A stretch of DNA of 64,000 nucleotides, from contig NZ_AP026910.1 in the NCBI RefSeq assembly GCF_026000575.1, positions 1,240,001 to 1,304,000 of the forward strand. The letters run 5' to 3'. The DNA comes from Rhodoluna sp. KAS3. Lineage in GTDB: Bacteria > Actinomycetota > Actinomycetes > Actinomycetales > Microbacteriaceae. The number at the start of each line of letters is the position of its first letter. Position 1 is the stretch's first letter. The position numbers and the translations under genes are program-made. The notes beneath the pieces are model-generated. The model was not told the DNA's origin and searched no databases. It was given only the letters and a program-made list of their open reading frames with translations. Positions 44,104 to 52,069 of the stretch are shown here, in pieces.

Positions 44104-44492
44104 TTATAGATACCTCTGTTTTGATTTCGATAGCCAAGCATCAGATTGAAATTGAAAAGGTGGTCTCGCCATCAGATGATTTGCTCCTACCAACGGTGGT
44201 TATTGCCGAGTTTCTAACCGGCATCGAATTAATGAAGTCGGCAAAGTCCAAAATCAGCCAAATGCAGTTTTTGATGCAATTCAAGTCATTGGCCGAAGTT
44301 CTGGAATTTACCGAAATCGAGGCCAAGGCTTTTGCCGTTCTTGAGGCAAGCGCTGTGCAGGCCGGAACACCAATGTCAGAATTTGATCTGGTAGTTGCAG
44401 CCCACGCCACAGTTGAATCGGCGCTGATAGTTACCAGCGATAAAAAGGCAAGGTTCTCGGACCTTCCCGGAGTAATTGCCCGCGAAATTTAA
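44091..44492 (+). CDS. vapC: VapC-type PIN-domain toxin
   Basis: 133-residue ribonuclease of the PIN family. The acidic residues D7 (VIDTSVL), E40 (VIAEFLTG), D99 (FDLVVAA) and D117 (TSDKKA) fit the four-acid active site. VapC toxins typically cut initiator tRNA or other tRNAs or rRNA; the target here is not known. The gene overlaps the antitoxin gene. The pair stands between purA and a methyltransferase gene, with no mobile element nearby. Confidence 0.88.
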   Translation: MARLVIDTSVLISIAKHQIEIEKVVSPSDDLLLPTVVIAEFLTGIELMKSAKSKISQMQFLMQFKSLAEVLEFTEIEAKAFAVLEASAVQAGTPMSEFDLVVAAHATVESALIVTSDKKARFSDLPGVIAREI

Positions 44493-44523
44493 CTTGTTGT
44501 AGTCCGATCTAGGGGTGCCGAAA

Positions 44524-45222
44524 TTATCGCCGTTTGAAGACGTGCTCTTCAACCCAGCAGTGCATGGTGATTGCCGCTGCGGCCGAAGCATTTATTGACC
44601 GGGTTGAGCCAAACTGGGTGATTTCTAGAACAACTTCGGCAGCGTCGATTGCTGCGTCACTCAAGCCAGGGCCTTCTTGGCCAAACAGCAAAACGCATTC
44701 TTCAGGCAGCGAGTACTCTTCAATCTTTTTGCAGCCCGGCACATTGTCGATAGCAATAATCGGAATGGCCTTGCCACCCTCGCCGCCGGTTTTAGCCCAC
44801 TCAACAAACTCTTCAACGGTTGGGTGGTGGCTCACGTGCTGGTAGCGGTCGGTGACCATGGCACCTCGGCGGTTCCAGCGGCGGTTGCCGATGATGTGCA
44901 CCTCAGCTGCCAAGAATGCGTTGGCCGTGCGAACAATTGAACCGATGTTTAGGTCGTGCTGCCAGTTCTCGATGGCCACGTGATACTTGTGGCGGCGGCG
45001 ATCCAGCTCGGCAATAATCGCATCCATTTTCCAGTAGCGGAACTTGTCCAATACGTTGCGGGTATCGCCGTTGGTTAGCAACTCAGGGTCAAGAATTGAC
45101 TCTGGATTCGGCTGCTCAGGCGTGCCGGCATCTTCAGGCCATTCGCCCTGCCACGGCCCGACTCCCCAGGTGGTTTGCTCGGGAGTTGGCGAAGCGCCCG
45201 CTAGTTCATCTTGGTTAGACAC
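44524..45222 (-). CDS. TrmH/SpoU-family RNA methyltransferase
   Basis: 232-residue SPOUT enzyme that methylates a ribose 2'-OH in tRNA or rRNA. The knot motifs are readable: NIGSIVRTANAFLAAEVHIIG (motif 1), ECVLLFGQEGPGLSD (motif 2) and ITQFGSTRSINASAAAAITMH (motif 3). About 70 N-terminal residues are Pro/Glu-rich and probably disordered. GTG start at 45220-45222 overlaps the end of nhaA by eight bases. A longer frame up to 45345 lies wholly inside nhaA and is rejected. The exact target is unknown. Confidence 0.88.
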   Translation of the reverse strand: MSNQDELAGASPTPEQTTWGVGPWQGEWPEDAGTPEQPNPESILDPELLTNGDTRNVLDKFRYWKMDAIIAELDRRRHKYHVAIENWQHDLNIGSIVRTANAFLAAEVHIIGNRRWNRRGAMVTDRYQHVSHHPTVEEFVEWAKTGGEGGKAIPIIAIDNVPGCKKIEEYSLPEECVLLFGQEGPGLSDAAIDAAEVVLEITQFGSTRSINASAAAAITMHCWVEEHVFKRR

Positions 45223-46396
45223 GTGCGTAGGCCCGCTTTCTAAATTGCAGCGCGATGGTGGCCAAAACCGCGGCGATGGTTGAAGCCAAAAGTACGGCCA
45301 GGGTGCCCATCGGTGCTGCGTCTGAACCGTGGAAGGCAAGTTCACTGATTAGCAATGAGACGGTAAAACCAACGCCGGCTAGTGTGCCGATGGTCGCGAC
45401 GTCCCACCACGAAAGCTGCTTGGACAGACTTGCCTTGGTGAAGCGGGCCATTAACCAAGCCGTGCCAACCACACCGATTGGCTTGCCAATCACCAGGCCG
45501 AGGATGATTCCGAGCGCCACCGGTGATTCAACTACGTCGGTAATGCTGGTGCCCTGCACCGATACGCCGGCGCTGAAAAACGCGAAAACTGGAACCGCGA
45601 AGCCCGCTGAAATTGGGTGCACCACATGCAGCACTCGGTCAGCCTGCTTAAGGTTCATCAGCATGCCCATAGCCACACCGGCAATGGTCGCGTGAATCCC
45701 GCTCTCGTGCAGCGCCATCCAAATTACGGCGGCTAGCGGCAAATAGAAGTACCAGCCGGTAACGCGCTTTTTCTGCAGCATGCCAAAAATAAACAAGCCA
45801 CCGATGGCCACGGCAAGCGCCAAAAAGTTGAGCTGTGCGGTGTAGAAAATGGCAATCACGATAATTGCACCCAGATCGTCAACTACGGCAAGCGTCAACA
45901 AAAATGCGCGCAGTTCAATCGGCAGCGAGCGACCGGCAACGGCCAGCACGGCAAGTGCAAAAGCGATGTCTGTGGCCATTGGCACACCCCAACCAGCTGC
46001 GGTTGGTTGATTGAAGTTGAAGGCGGTAAAGATGAGAGCCGGCACAATCATGCCGCCCATCGCAGCCGCAATTGGAACCGCCGCGACCGAACGGTCTTTG
46101 AGCGAGCCCATTACGAGTTCGTGCTTGAGCTCGATGCCGGCTACGAAAAAGAAGATGGCTAGCAGGCCATCGGCCGCCCATTTTCCGAGGGAAAGGTCGA
46201 GGTGAAGCTCGGCCGGGCCGATCTTGAAATCTTTGAGCTGGCTATAAGAGGTGAAGTCCAGATTGGCCCAAATCAGTGCCACAACTGCCGCGACCAAAAG
46301 CAGAATTCCGCCGGTGGTTTCGTTACGCAGCGCTTGGCCCAACCACGCGGTTTGACCCTTGGTCACGCGGGTAAAAAGGCGGGTTTCTTTAGGCAT
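45215..46396 (-). CDS. nhaA: Na+/H+ antiporter NhaA
   Basis: Membrane antiporter that exchanges sodium for protons for pH and salt control. 393 residues with about 12 helices. Hallmarks are LLAIFFFVAGIELKHELVMG, GWGVPMATDIAFALAVLA with the pore aspartates, and LTLAVVDDLGAIIVIA with the double Asp. The ATG follows TAGGCT plus six bases and no ribosome site, so leaderless. It is divergent from the HAD gene across 78 bases. Confidence 0.95.
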   Translation of the reverse strand: MPKETRLFTRVTKGQTAWLGQALRNETTGGILLLVAAVVALIWANLDFTSYSQLKDFKIGPAELHLDLSLGKWAADGLLAIFFFVAGIELKHELVMGSLKDRSVAAVPIAAAMGGMIVPALIFTAFNFNQPTAAGWGVPMATDIAFALAVLAVAGRSLPIELRAFLLTLAVVDDLGAIIVIAIFYTAQLNFLALAVAIGGLFIFGMLQKKRVTGWYFYLPLAAVIWMALHESGIHATIAGVAMGMLMNLKQADRVLHVVHPISAGFAVPVFAFFSAGVSVQGTSITDVVESPVALGIILGLVIGKPIGVVGTAWLMARFTKASLSKQLSWWDVATIGTLAGVGFTVSLLISELAFHGSDAAPMGTLAVLLASTIAAVLATIALQFRKRAYARV

Positions 46397-46474
46397 GGGT
46401 TAAGCCTAGGCGAAGATTCATCGACCACTGGGCTCTCCGACCTCGCCGCAATCAGGTTTGGGTAGGCTAGAGGA

Positions 46475-47251
46475 ATGGCAGATCGCAGCAAAATCACATC
46501 TTGGCTCACCGACATGGACGGCGTGCTCGTGCACGAGGGTCATGTACTTCCGGGCGCTTCTGAGCTAATCGCTCAGTGGCAAGCAAACGGCACCCCGTTT
46601 TTGGTTCTGACCAACAACTCGATCTACACCCCTCGCGACCTAGCAGCTCGACTCCAGTCAGGCGGGTTGAACGTGCCAGAAGAGCGCATATGGACATCGG
46701 CTCTGGCAACCGCAGCGTTTCTAGACAAGCAGAAGCCAAACGGCACCGCATACGTCATCGGTGAAACTGGCCTAACCCAGGCACTGCACGAAATTGGCTA
46801 CGTTCAGACTGACAATAACCCTGACTACGTTGTGCTGGGCGAGACCCGCAACTTTAACTTTGATATGTTGACCAAGGCCGTGCGCCTAATTAACGGTGGT
46901 GCCCGCTTTATTGCCACCAACCCAGATGCCACCGGCCCGTCAGCCGAGGGTCCACTGCCAGCAACCGGTTCGGTAGCCGCGCTAATCACAAAAGCCACCG
47001 GCATGGAGCCATACATTGTTGGCAAGCCAAACCCAATGATGTTCCGCAGCGCAATGCGCAAGATTGGCGCACACTCAGAGTCAACCGGCATGATCGGTGA
47101 CCGCATGGATACTGACGTTGTGGCAGGTATCGAAGCTGGTTTGCACACTGTTTTGGTGCTGACCGGAATTGCCGACGACGCCGAGATTGCCAAGTACCCG
47201 TTCCGCCCAACTGAGATTTTGAACTCAGTGGCGGACTTGCTTGAGGGCTAA
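46475..47251 (+). CDS. HAD-IIA family phosphatase (NagD-like)
   Basis: 258-residue cytoplasmic phosphatase of HAD subfamily IIA. The nucleophile loop is LTDMDGVLVHEG (first Asp conserved), motif II is FLVLTNNSIYTPRDL, motif III has KPNPMMF and motif IV GMIGDRMDTDVVAG. Related enzymes act on nucleoside monophosphates, phosphoglycolate or p-nitrophenyl phosphate. TAGGCT exactly six bases before the ATG fits a leaderless start, although AGAGGA also lies there. It is convergent with the MFS gene and overlaps it by four bases. Confidence 0.88.
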   Translation: MADRSKITSWLTDMDGVLVHEGHVLPGASELIAQWQANGTPFLVLTNNSIYTPRDLAARLQSGGLNVPEERIWTSALATAAFLDKQKPNGTAYVIGETGLTQALHEIGYVQTDNNPDYVVLGETRNFNFDMLTKAVRLINGGARFIATNPDATGPSAEGPLPATGSVAALITKATGMEPYIVGKPNPMMFRSAMRKIGAHSESTGMIGDRMDTDVVAGIEAGLHTVLVLTGIADDAEIAKYPFRPTEILNSVADLLEG

Positions 47252-48474
47252 CTATTTAGCTGTTGCAGCTCTTTGCGCGACGACACAATTACCGCGGTTG
47301 CAGCCACGGCCAGCGCAAGCACCAGGTAGACGGCTCTAACACCAAAGGTGTCGAGCGCTGCACCGACCAAAACCATCGAAATCATCGGGCCACCATTCCA
47401 GATGGCCATCTCAAGACTGAACACGCGGCCACGTTTGCTTGCCGGAATCTTCTCTTGAATCACGGTGTTCAGCAGTGGACCAAGCGGACCCCATGATGCC
47501 CCGAGCAGAGCAGCAAAAGCAAACATCACGGCCTGGTCTGGCAGCAAAGACATTGGCACAATCGCCACCGCAACACCGATGATTGCCATGCGGAAAATTG
47601 CCGCAAAACTGAATCGCTTGTTGATTCGTTCAAAGAGCAGAGCACCCGTGACCGAGGCCAGAGCCATCGTCGAGATAATCAGACCCAGAGCCTCTGGGTT
47701 TCCGATCTCATTGAAGTACTTAGGTAGAACCACCATCTCGGTTGGCAGGTAGACCACAGCCAAGAACATGAAGGTCGACATCATGATCAACACGGCCGGG
47801 GTCTGGAACAAAATCTTGAAGCCCTGAACGGCATAGATAAACAGGCCGCTTGACTCCTCCGAGTCCTTTTCATCCTGCTGCTCATGCACCTTGATCAGAA
47901 TGGTGAACACAGCAGCCAAAAGCCCAAATCCGCCAACAATCCAGAACGAGTTGATGGCGCCAATTTGAGAAATCGAGATCGCGGCAATAGCTGGACCAAT
48001 GGCAAAGCCCGATGCAAAAACAGCCTCGTGAATCGAGTTTGCTCGCGGGAGAGTCATGTGGGCGGCAGCCGCAACATCAGGAACGATGGCCTTGCGCGCA
48101 CTTGGCCCGCCCGGTGCAACTACAGATCTGATCAGAGCCAAGGCAATTAGCAGCGGTAGGTTCATGGTCCACACCACGGCCATAACCGGAATGACCACCG
48201 AGGCAATCGAGGCCAGCATTTCAACCCAGACAGCGGTTCGGCGGCGACCAAGTTTGTCGATGATCGAGCCCATGACCGGCGAAAGCAAAAGCCCCGGGAT
48301 TCCGGTGATGGTAACTACAAGTCCGGCGGCAGCCGAAGAGCCCGAAATATCTAGCGATAGCCAAGGCAGCAAGATAAAGACCATCGACCCAGAAATAATC
48401 GATGTGATTGACGCAGCCTGCATCAGCAGGAACGGCGCCAGGCGCTTTTTTTGTTTAGCGGAGCTCGAGGTCAT
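47248..48474 (-). CDS. MFS-family transporter
   Basis: 408-residue membrane protein with about 12 helices and a charged central loop (VHEQQDEKDSEESSG). The GSIIDKLGRRRTAVWVE segment is the classic loop between helices 2 and 3. The family resembles drug or siderophore exporters (TMR-type) but no substrate can be read. The ATG at 48472-48474 lies 20 bases inside the end of pyrE, so it is translated by coupling; a GTG at 48487-48489 is possible too. Confidence 0.88.
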   Translation of the reverse strand: MTSSSAKQKKRLAPFLLMQAASITSIISGSMVFILLPWLSLDISGSSAAAGLVVTITGIPGLLLSPVMGSIIDKLGRRRTAVWVEMLASIASVVIPVMAVVWTMNLPLLIALALIRSVVAPGGPSARKAIVPDVAAAAHMTLPRANSIHEAVFASGFAIGPAIAAISISQIGAINSFWIVGGFGLLAAVFTILIKVHEQQDEKDSEESSGLFIYAVQGFKILFQTPAVLIMMSTFMFLAVVYLPTEMVVLPKYFNEIGNPEALGLIISTMALASVTGALLFERINKRFSFAAIFRMAIIGVAVAIVPMSLLPDQAVMFAFAALLGASWGPLGPLLNTVIQEKIPASKRGRVFSLEMAIWNGGPMISMVLVGAALDTFGVRAVYLVLALAVAATAVIVSSRKELQQLNS

Positions 48475-49018
48475 CGAGAGACACCGCACTTAAGTAACGG
48501 TAGCCGGCATCGCCGATTACCTTATCGGCACCGGTATCGCGGTCAACTACGGTGGCAACTGCCACGATGATTGCGCCGGCTTCTTCGAGAGCCTTGGCTG
48601 CAGTCAACGGTGAACCGCCGGTGGTCGAGGTGTCCTCAACCACAATTACGCGCTTGCCCTCTACCGATGGGCCTTCAACCTGACGACCCATTCCGTGCGC
48701 CTTGGCCGCTTTGCGAACCACAAAAGCATCGATGGCGCGGCCGCGAGCTGCAGCCTGGTGCATGACTGCGGTGGCTACCGGGTCGGCACCCATGGTCAAA
48801 CCGCCAACGGCATCAAAATCGGTGATTCCGGCTGCGTCAAGCATGTCTAGAACAACCTGACCGATCAATGGTGCAGCCTCGTGGTGCAGGGTCGCGCGGC
48901 GCAGATCTACGTAATAGTCGGCCTCGATACCGCTAGACAAAGTGACCTTGCCGTGAACGACAGCAAGTTCTTTAATCAGTTCAACTAGGCGCGGCTTTGA
49001 TGGCGAGGTAAAGGTCAT
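48455..49018 (-). CDS. pyrE: Orotate phosphoribosyltransferase
   Basis: Fifth step of pyrimidine synthesis, joining orotate to PRPP. 187 residues, with the PRPP loop VIVVEDTSTTGGSPL at about residues 125-139 and TLSSGIEADYYVDLR near the N-terminus. The ATG has TAAACT exactly six bases upstream, suggesting leaderless transcription, in a 39-base gap shared with the divergent VOC gene. The MFS transporter gene follows with overlap. Confidence 0.93.
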   Translation of the reverse strand: MTFTSPSKPRLVELIKELAVVHGKVTLSSGIEADYYVDLRRATLHHEAAPLIGQVVLDMLDAAGITDFDAVGGLTMGADPVATAVMHQAAARGRAIDAFVVRKAAKAHGMGRQVEGPSVEGKRVIVVEDTSTTGGSPLTAAKALEEAGAIIVAVATVVDRDTGADKVIGDAGYRYLSAVSLDDLELR

Positions 49019-49057
49019 TTCTCTAGTTTACGAGAACGCTCCGTTTAGGCTGGTTGC

Positions 49058-49471
49058 ATGGAAAAGATGATGTTCACCAACCTGCCGGTTCACTCGCTAA
49101 AGCGCTCTGTTGAGTTTTATACCGCCCTTGGCTTTAAGTTCAACCCGCAGTTCACCAGCGAGACCTCAACCTGCATGATCGTTGGCAAATACAACTTCAT
49201 CATGCTGCTCGAAGAAGCCACATTCTCTGGTTTTGTGGACAAGCCAATTGCCCCAACCAAAAAGACCGTTTCTTGCATCGTTGCAATTACCTACGAGTCA
49301 GAGGCCGAGGTTCGTGCCGTTTGCGAGAAGGCCTTTGAGCTTGGTGGCCGCAACTACAAAGAGCCAGAAGAGCACGGATTTATGTTTGGCTGGGGCTTCG
49401 AAGACCCAGATGGTCACATCATCGAACCTTTCTACATGGACCAGTCTCACCTAGAGCCACTCGAGAGTTAA
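49058..49471 (+). CDS. VOC-superfamily (glyoxalase-like) protein
   Basis: 137-residue protein with the paired beta-alpha-beta modules of the VOC fold: FTNLPVHSLKRSVEFYTALGFKFN at the start and WGFEDPDGHIIEPFYMD at the end, the latter with the usual D-P-D-G-H turn. Substrate not known; members include metal-dependent lyases and resistance proteins. TAGGCT six bases before the ATG points to a leaderless mRNA. The exonuclease gene follows three bases after the stop. Confidence 0.88.
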   Translation: MEKMMFTNLPVHSLKRSVEFYTALGFKFNPQFTSETSTCMIVGKYNFIMLLEEATFSGFVDKPIAPTKKTVSCIVAITYESEAEVRAVCEKAFELGGRNYKEPEEHGFMFGWGFEDPDGHIIEPFYMDQSHLEPLES

Positions 49472-49474
49472 TCT

Positions 49475-50269
49475 GTGCGCGTCGCCACCCACAACGTAAA
49501 TTCCATTCGCACCCGAGTTGACCGGGTTGTCGATTGGCTAGTCCGTTCCAACACCGATGTTCTTGCGATGCAAGAAATCAAGTGCAAGCCTGATCAGTTT
49601 CCGTATCAAAAGTTCGAAGATGCCGGATACAAGATCACCATGCACGGATTGAATCAGTGGAATGGTGTTGCTTTTGCCAGCCGAATCGAAGCTGAGGATA
49701 TAGAGATTGGCTTCTCGGGTATGCCGGCCTTTGGCAAGGGGGGCAAGGACCCAATTGAAGAAGCTCGTGCACTTGGTGCAACCTTCAATGGCGTGCGGCT
49801 TTGGTCTTTGTACGTGCCAAACGGGCGCGAGGTCAACGACGAGCACTATCACTACAAACTTGAGTGGCTCGACCGCCTGGCAGCCAACACTGCCGAGTGG
49901 GTTGAGCACGAACCAGACCAGCCTCTTGCCTTGATGGGTGACTTCAACATTGCGCCGCTAGACACCGATGTTTGGGACATCGATGACTTTGCCGGCGCAA
50001 CCCACGTTTCAGAACCAGAGCGCCAGGCCTTTGAAGCTTTTGAGCAGATTGGTTTGCAAGATGTGGTTCGCCCGCTGGTCCCGCAGGGTTACACCTACTG
50101 GGATTACCAGCAGCTGCGTTTTCCGCGGAACGAAGGCATGCGCATCGACTTCATCTTGGGGTCAGAGCCTTTTGCCGAGCGGGTAACCCGCGCCGTTATT
50201 GACCGCGATGAGCGCAAGGGCGAGGCCCCAAGTGACCACGTTCCGGTGGTCGTTGACCTAACCGACTGA
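49475..50269 (+). CDS. xth: Exodeoxyribonuclease III (AP endonuclease)
   Basis: 264-residue DNA repair nuclease that cuts at abasic sites. VATHNVNSIRTRVDRVVDWL, LAMQEIKCKPDQFP (metal Glu), NGREVNDEHYHYKLEWLDRL, LMGDFNIAPLDTDVWD and PSDHVPVVVDL (catalytic Asp-His) are the full set of ExoIII motifs. GTG start just after the VOC gene, so probably co-transcribed with it. It is convergent with a DNA-alkylation-repair-like gene, overlapping it by 12 bases. Confidence 0.95.
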   Translation: MRVATHNVNSIRTRVDRVVDWLVRSNTDVLAMQEIKCKPDQFPYQKFEDAGYKITMHGLNQWNGVAFASRIEAEDIEIGFSGMPAFGKGGKDPIEEARALGATFNGVRLWSLYVPNGREVNDEHYHYKLEWLDRLAANTAEWVEHEPDQPLALMGDFNIAPLDTDVWDIDDFAGATHVSEPERQAFEAFEQIGLQDVVRPLVPQGYTYWDYQQLRFPRNEGMRIDFILGSEPFAERVTRAVIDRDERKGEAPSDHVPVVVDLTD

Positions 50270-50995
50270 GAGCCAGTACTTTCGCTCGGTTTGATCGAGT
50301 TTTTCGATGGAATAGCGCAACGCGGTTCTAGGCATCGTGGCCGCGAAGCGGCCCAAAAATTCGCGCAATTTTTCAACATCGCGTTTTCCGGCCTCGCGAA
50401 GCATCCATCCGACTGCTTTGTGAATTAGGTCGTGTTTGTCAGCCAGCAACATTTCGGCAATGGCCCAGGTGGGCTCAAGGTCAAAGTTTTCAAAACCCTG
50501 CTTATCGGCACGGATGAACGCAAAGGTAAAAATAATCGCCGCCCTGCGCTCCCACAACGAGTCACTCTGGGCTAGTCGCTGAAGTAGGTCCATGGCATCT
50601 GGCTTGCCGATCAAAAAAGCACCCAGATAAGGTGCTGTGGCATCAACGAGATCCCAGTTGTTGACTCGGCCCTCGTGCAGAAGCTGTAGGTAGTGGTCAA
50701 ACATTTCTTGCTGCTCGGCGGCGGCTTTAGTGCGCTTGAATCGATTGACCATTATGAACAGGCCGCACTGACGGTGTTCGTGCACCTCAGATGCCAGCAG
50801 TTCGTCAATTTCGTGCTGCGGCAGACCCTTGTGCTTGGCAGCTACCGACCGGGTCTCGGGCACCTTGGCGCCGATGAACACATCGCCCTCGCCATACTGG
50901 CCCGGCCCGGTTTTGAAAAACCAAGAAAAGGTGGCTTCTTTTTCGGGGCGCGCAAACGCAGCCAGATCCTGCTTAACTTCTGCTGCGGTAGACAT
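50258..50995 (-). CDS. DNA alkylation repair (AlkD-like) protein
   Basis: 245-residue HEAT-like repeat protein of the AlkD family, which removes or binds alkylated bases. FFKTGPGQYGEGDVFIGAKVPETR is the family N-terminus, followed by helical repeats including VNNWDLVDATAPYL, SDSLWERRAAIIFTF and HKAVGWMLREAGKRD. The ATG at 50993-50995 is chosen because the longer frame overlaps the upstream gene's end. Its neighbour xth also repairs DNA bases, so the pair is functionally plausible. Confidence 0.9.
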   Translation of the reverse strand: MSTAAEVKQDLAAFARPEKEATFSWFFKTGPGQYGEGDVFIGAKVPETRSVAAKHKGLPQHEIDELLASEVHEHRQCGLFIMVNRFKRTKAAAEQQEMFDHYLQLLHEGRVNNWDLVDATAPYLGAFLIGKPDAMDLLQRLAQSDSLWERRAAIIFTFAFIRADKQGFENFDLEPTWAIAEMLLADKHDLIHKAVGWMLREAGKRDVEKLREFLGRFAATMPRTALRYSIEKLDQTERKYWLSVG

Positions 50996-51029
50996 CAGAA
51001 TTTGGGGTTCGATTGGGTGGTGTTTTGGG

Positions 51030-52019
51030 CTAGGCCTTGAAGGTGCCAACCACAACCAAGGCATCGCCGGCCTCCGGCGTAATGCGGGCGTTTTTTGGCG
51101 GGTTCAGTGCCACTCCACCGGTGACCGAATCAAAGTAGCCGATGACCGAGTAGCCCTTCGAGATTCCGAGAACAGCTAGGTCGGCAAGTTCAATAGGTTG
51201 ACCTGCGGTTGCAAAAGCGGTTACCGGCAACAGACCAATACTTGCGCCCTCGGCGGCAAACAGGCCGTCAAAAACTGACAGCAGATCAGAATTCTCTGAA
51301 ATCTGGGCAAGCAGCCGGGCCTTGAGGTGGTCGATAGGCATGGCGGCATCGGTGTGGGTTTGCATTAGCGCCGGTAGAGTCTGGGCCAGGCTCAAATCAA
51401 GTTTTGCCAGGGCGTCTTGGCGAATGCCGGTGTAGATAACCTGATCATCGTCTTCGGCAATGGCAATAACCTGGGCACCACGCGGCAAAACCTGGCTGGC
51501 GCTTGGGTTGAGCACCGGCTCACCGTCGATAACCAAACCGATGACCGATGCGGTGTTGAAAGCCAGAACTGCATCTGCGTAGGTTTTGCCAAATAGCGCT
51601 GGCAGCTCGTTGAAATAGATTTCTTCACCCTCGAAAGACAAAATCTCTTCGATGGCCACTCGCAGCGCTGGGTGTTGGGCCGCGTGGGCGTTGGCCAAAT
51701 CCTCAAGGTACTCAAGTTTTGAACTCAGGTCGATGATTGACTTTGCGCCGGCAGCGTTAGCTACCTCTAGGTCTTTGGCGCTGGTTGGGTCACCCTGAAT
51801 TACCTGAAACTTCTGCCGACCAAGTTCAAGGCCGGCCAGAGCTGACTCAACTTCGGCGGGTGCGGTCTGCGACAAAACCACGATGCGTGGCTTGCGCACG
51901 TTTTCGTTCGCAATCGTAAGTTCTTTGATGACCTCAATGGCCACCGGTGACCAGCCGAGAATTAGTGAGTGCCCGCCTCGTTTGAGAGCGCGGTTACCAA
52001 ATTTGCTGATGCTTGCCAT
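51030..52019 (-). CDS. Soluble CASTOR/POLLUX-like NAD-binding-domain protein
   Basis: 329 residues. Residues about 10-150 (RGGHSLILGWSPVAIEVIKELTIANEN, then PRIVVLSQ and a GDPTSAKDL-type step) closely resemble the RCK-like part of CASTOR/POLLUX ion-channel proteins. Those proteins carry pore helices ahead of this domain and are about twice as long; here no membrane segment exists. The protein starts at ATG 52017-52019, six bases after TAAACT, which argues for a true, leaderless start and not for a damaged gene. It may gate a separate membrane partner. Function inferred only. Confidence 0.68.
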   Translation of the reverse strand: MASISKFGNRALKRGGHSLILGWSPVAIEVIKELTIANENVRKPRIVVLSQTAPAEVESALAGLELGRQKFQVIQGDPTSAKDLEVANAAGAKSIIDLSSKLEYLEDLANAHAAQHPALRVAIEEILSFEGEEIYFNELPALFGKTYADAVLAFNTASVIGLVIDGEPVLNPSASQVLPRGAQVIAIAEDDDQVIYTGIRQDALAKLDLSLAQTLPALMQTHTDAAMPIDHLKARLLAQISENSDLLSVFDGLFAAEGASIGLLPVTAFATAGQPIELADLAVLGISKGYSVIGYFDSVTGGVALNPPKNARITPEAGDALVVVGTFKA

Positions 52020-52069
52020 GGTGTCAGTTTATCTAGCCAGTCTGAGAGCCGGCTGCGCCGGGGTTACCC

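Noticed and set aside
45223-45345. Longer methyltransferase start at 45345
   Set aside because: The extension lies wholly in nhaA and has a Trp/Pro-rich composition unlike the family.
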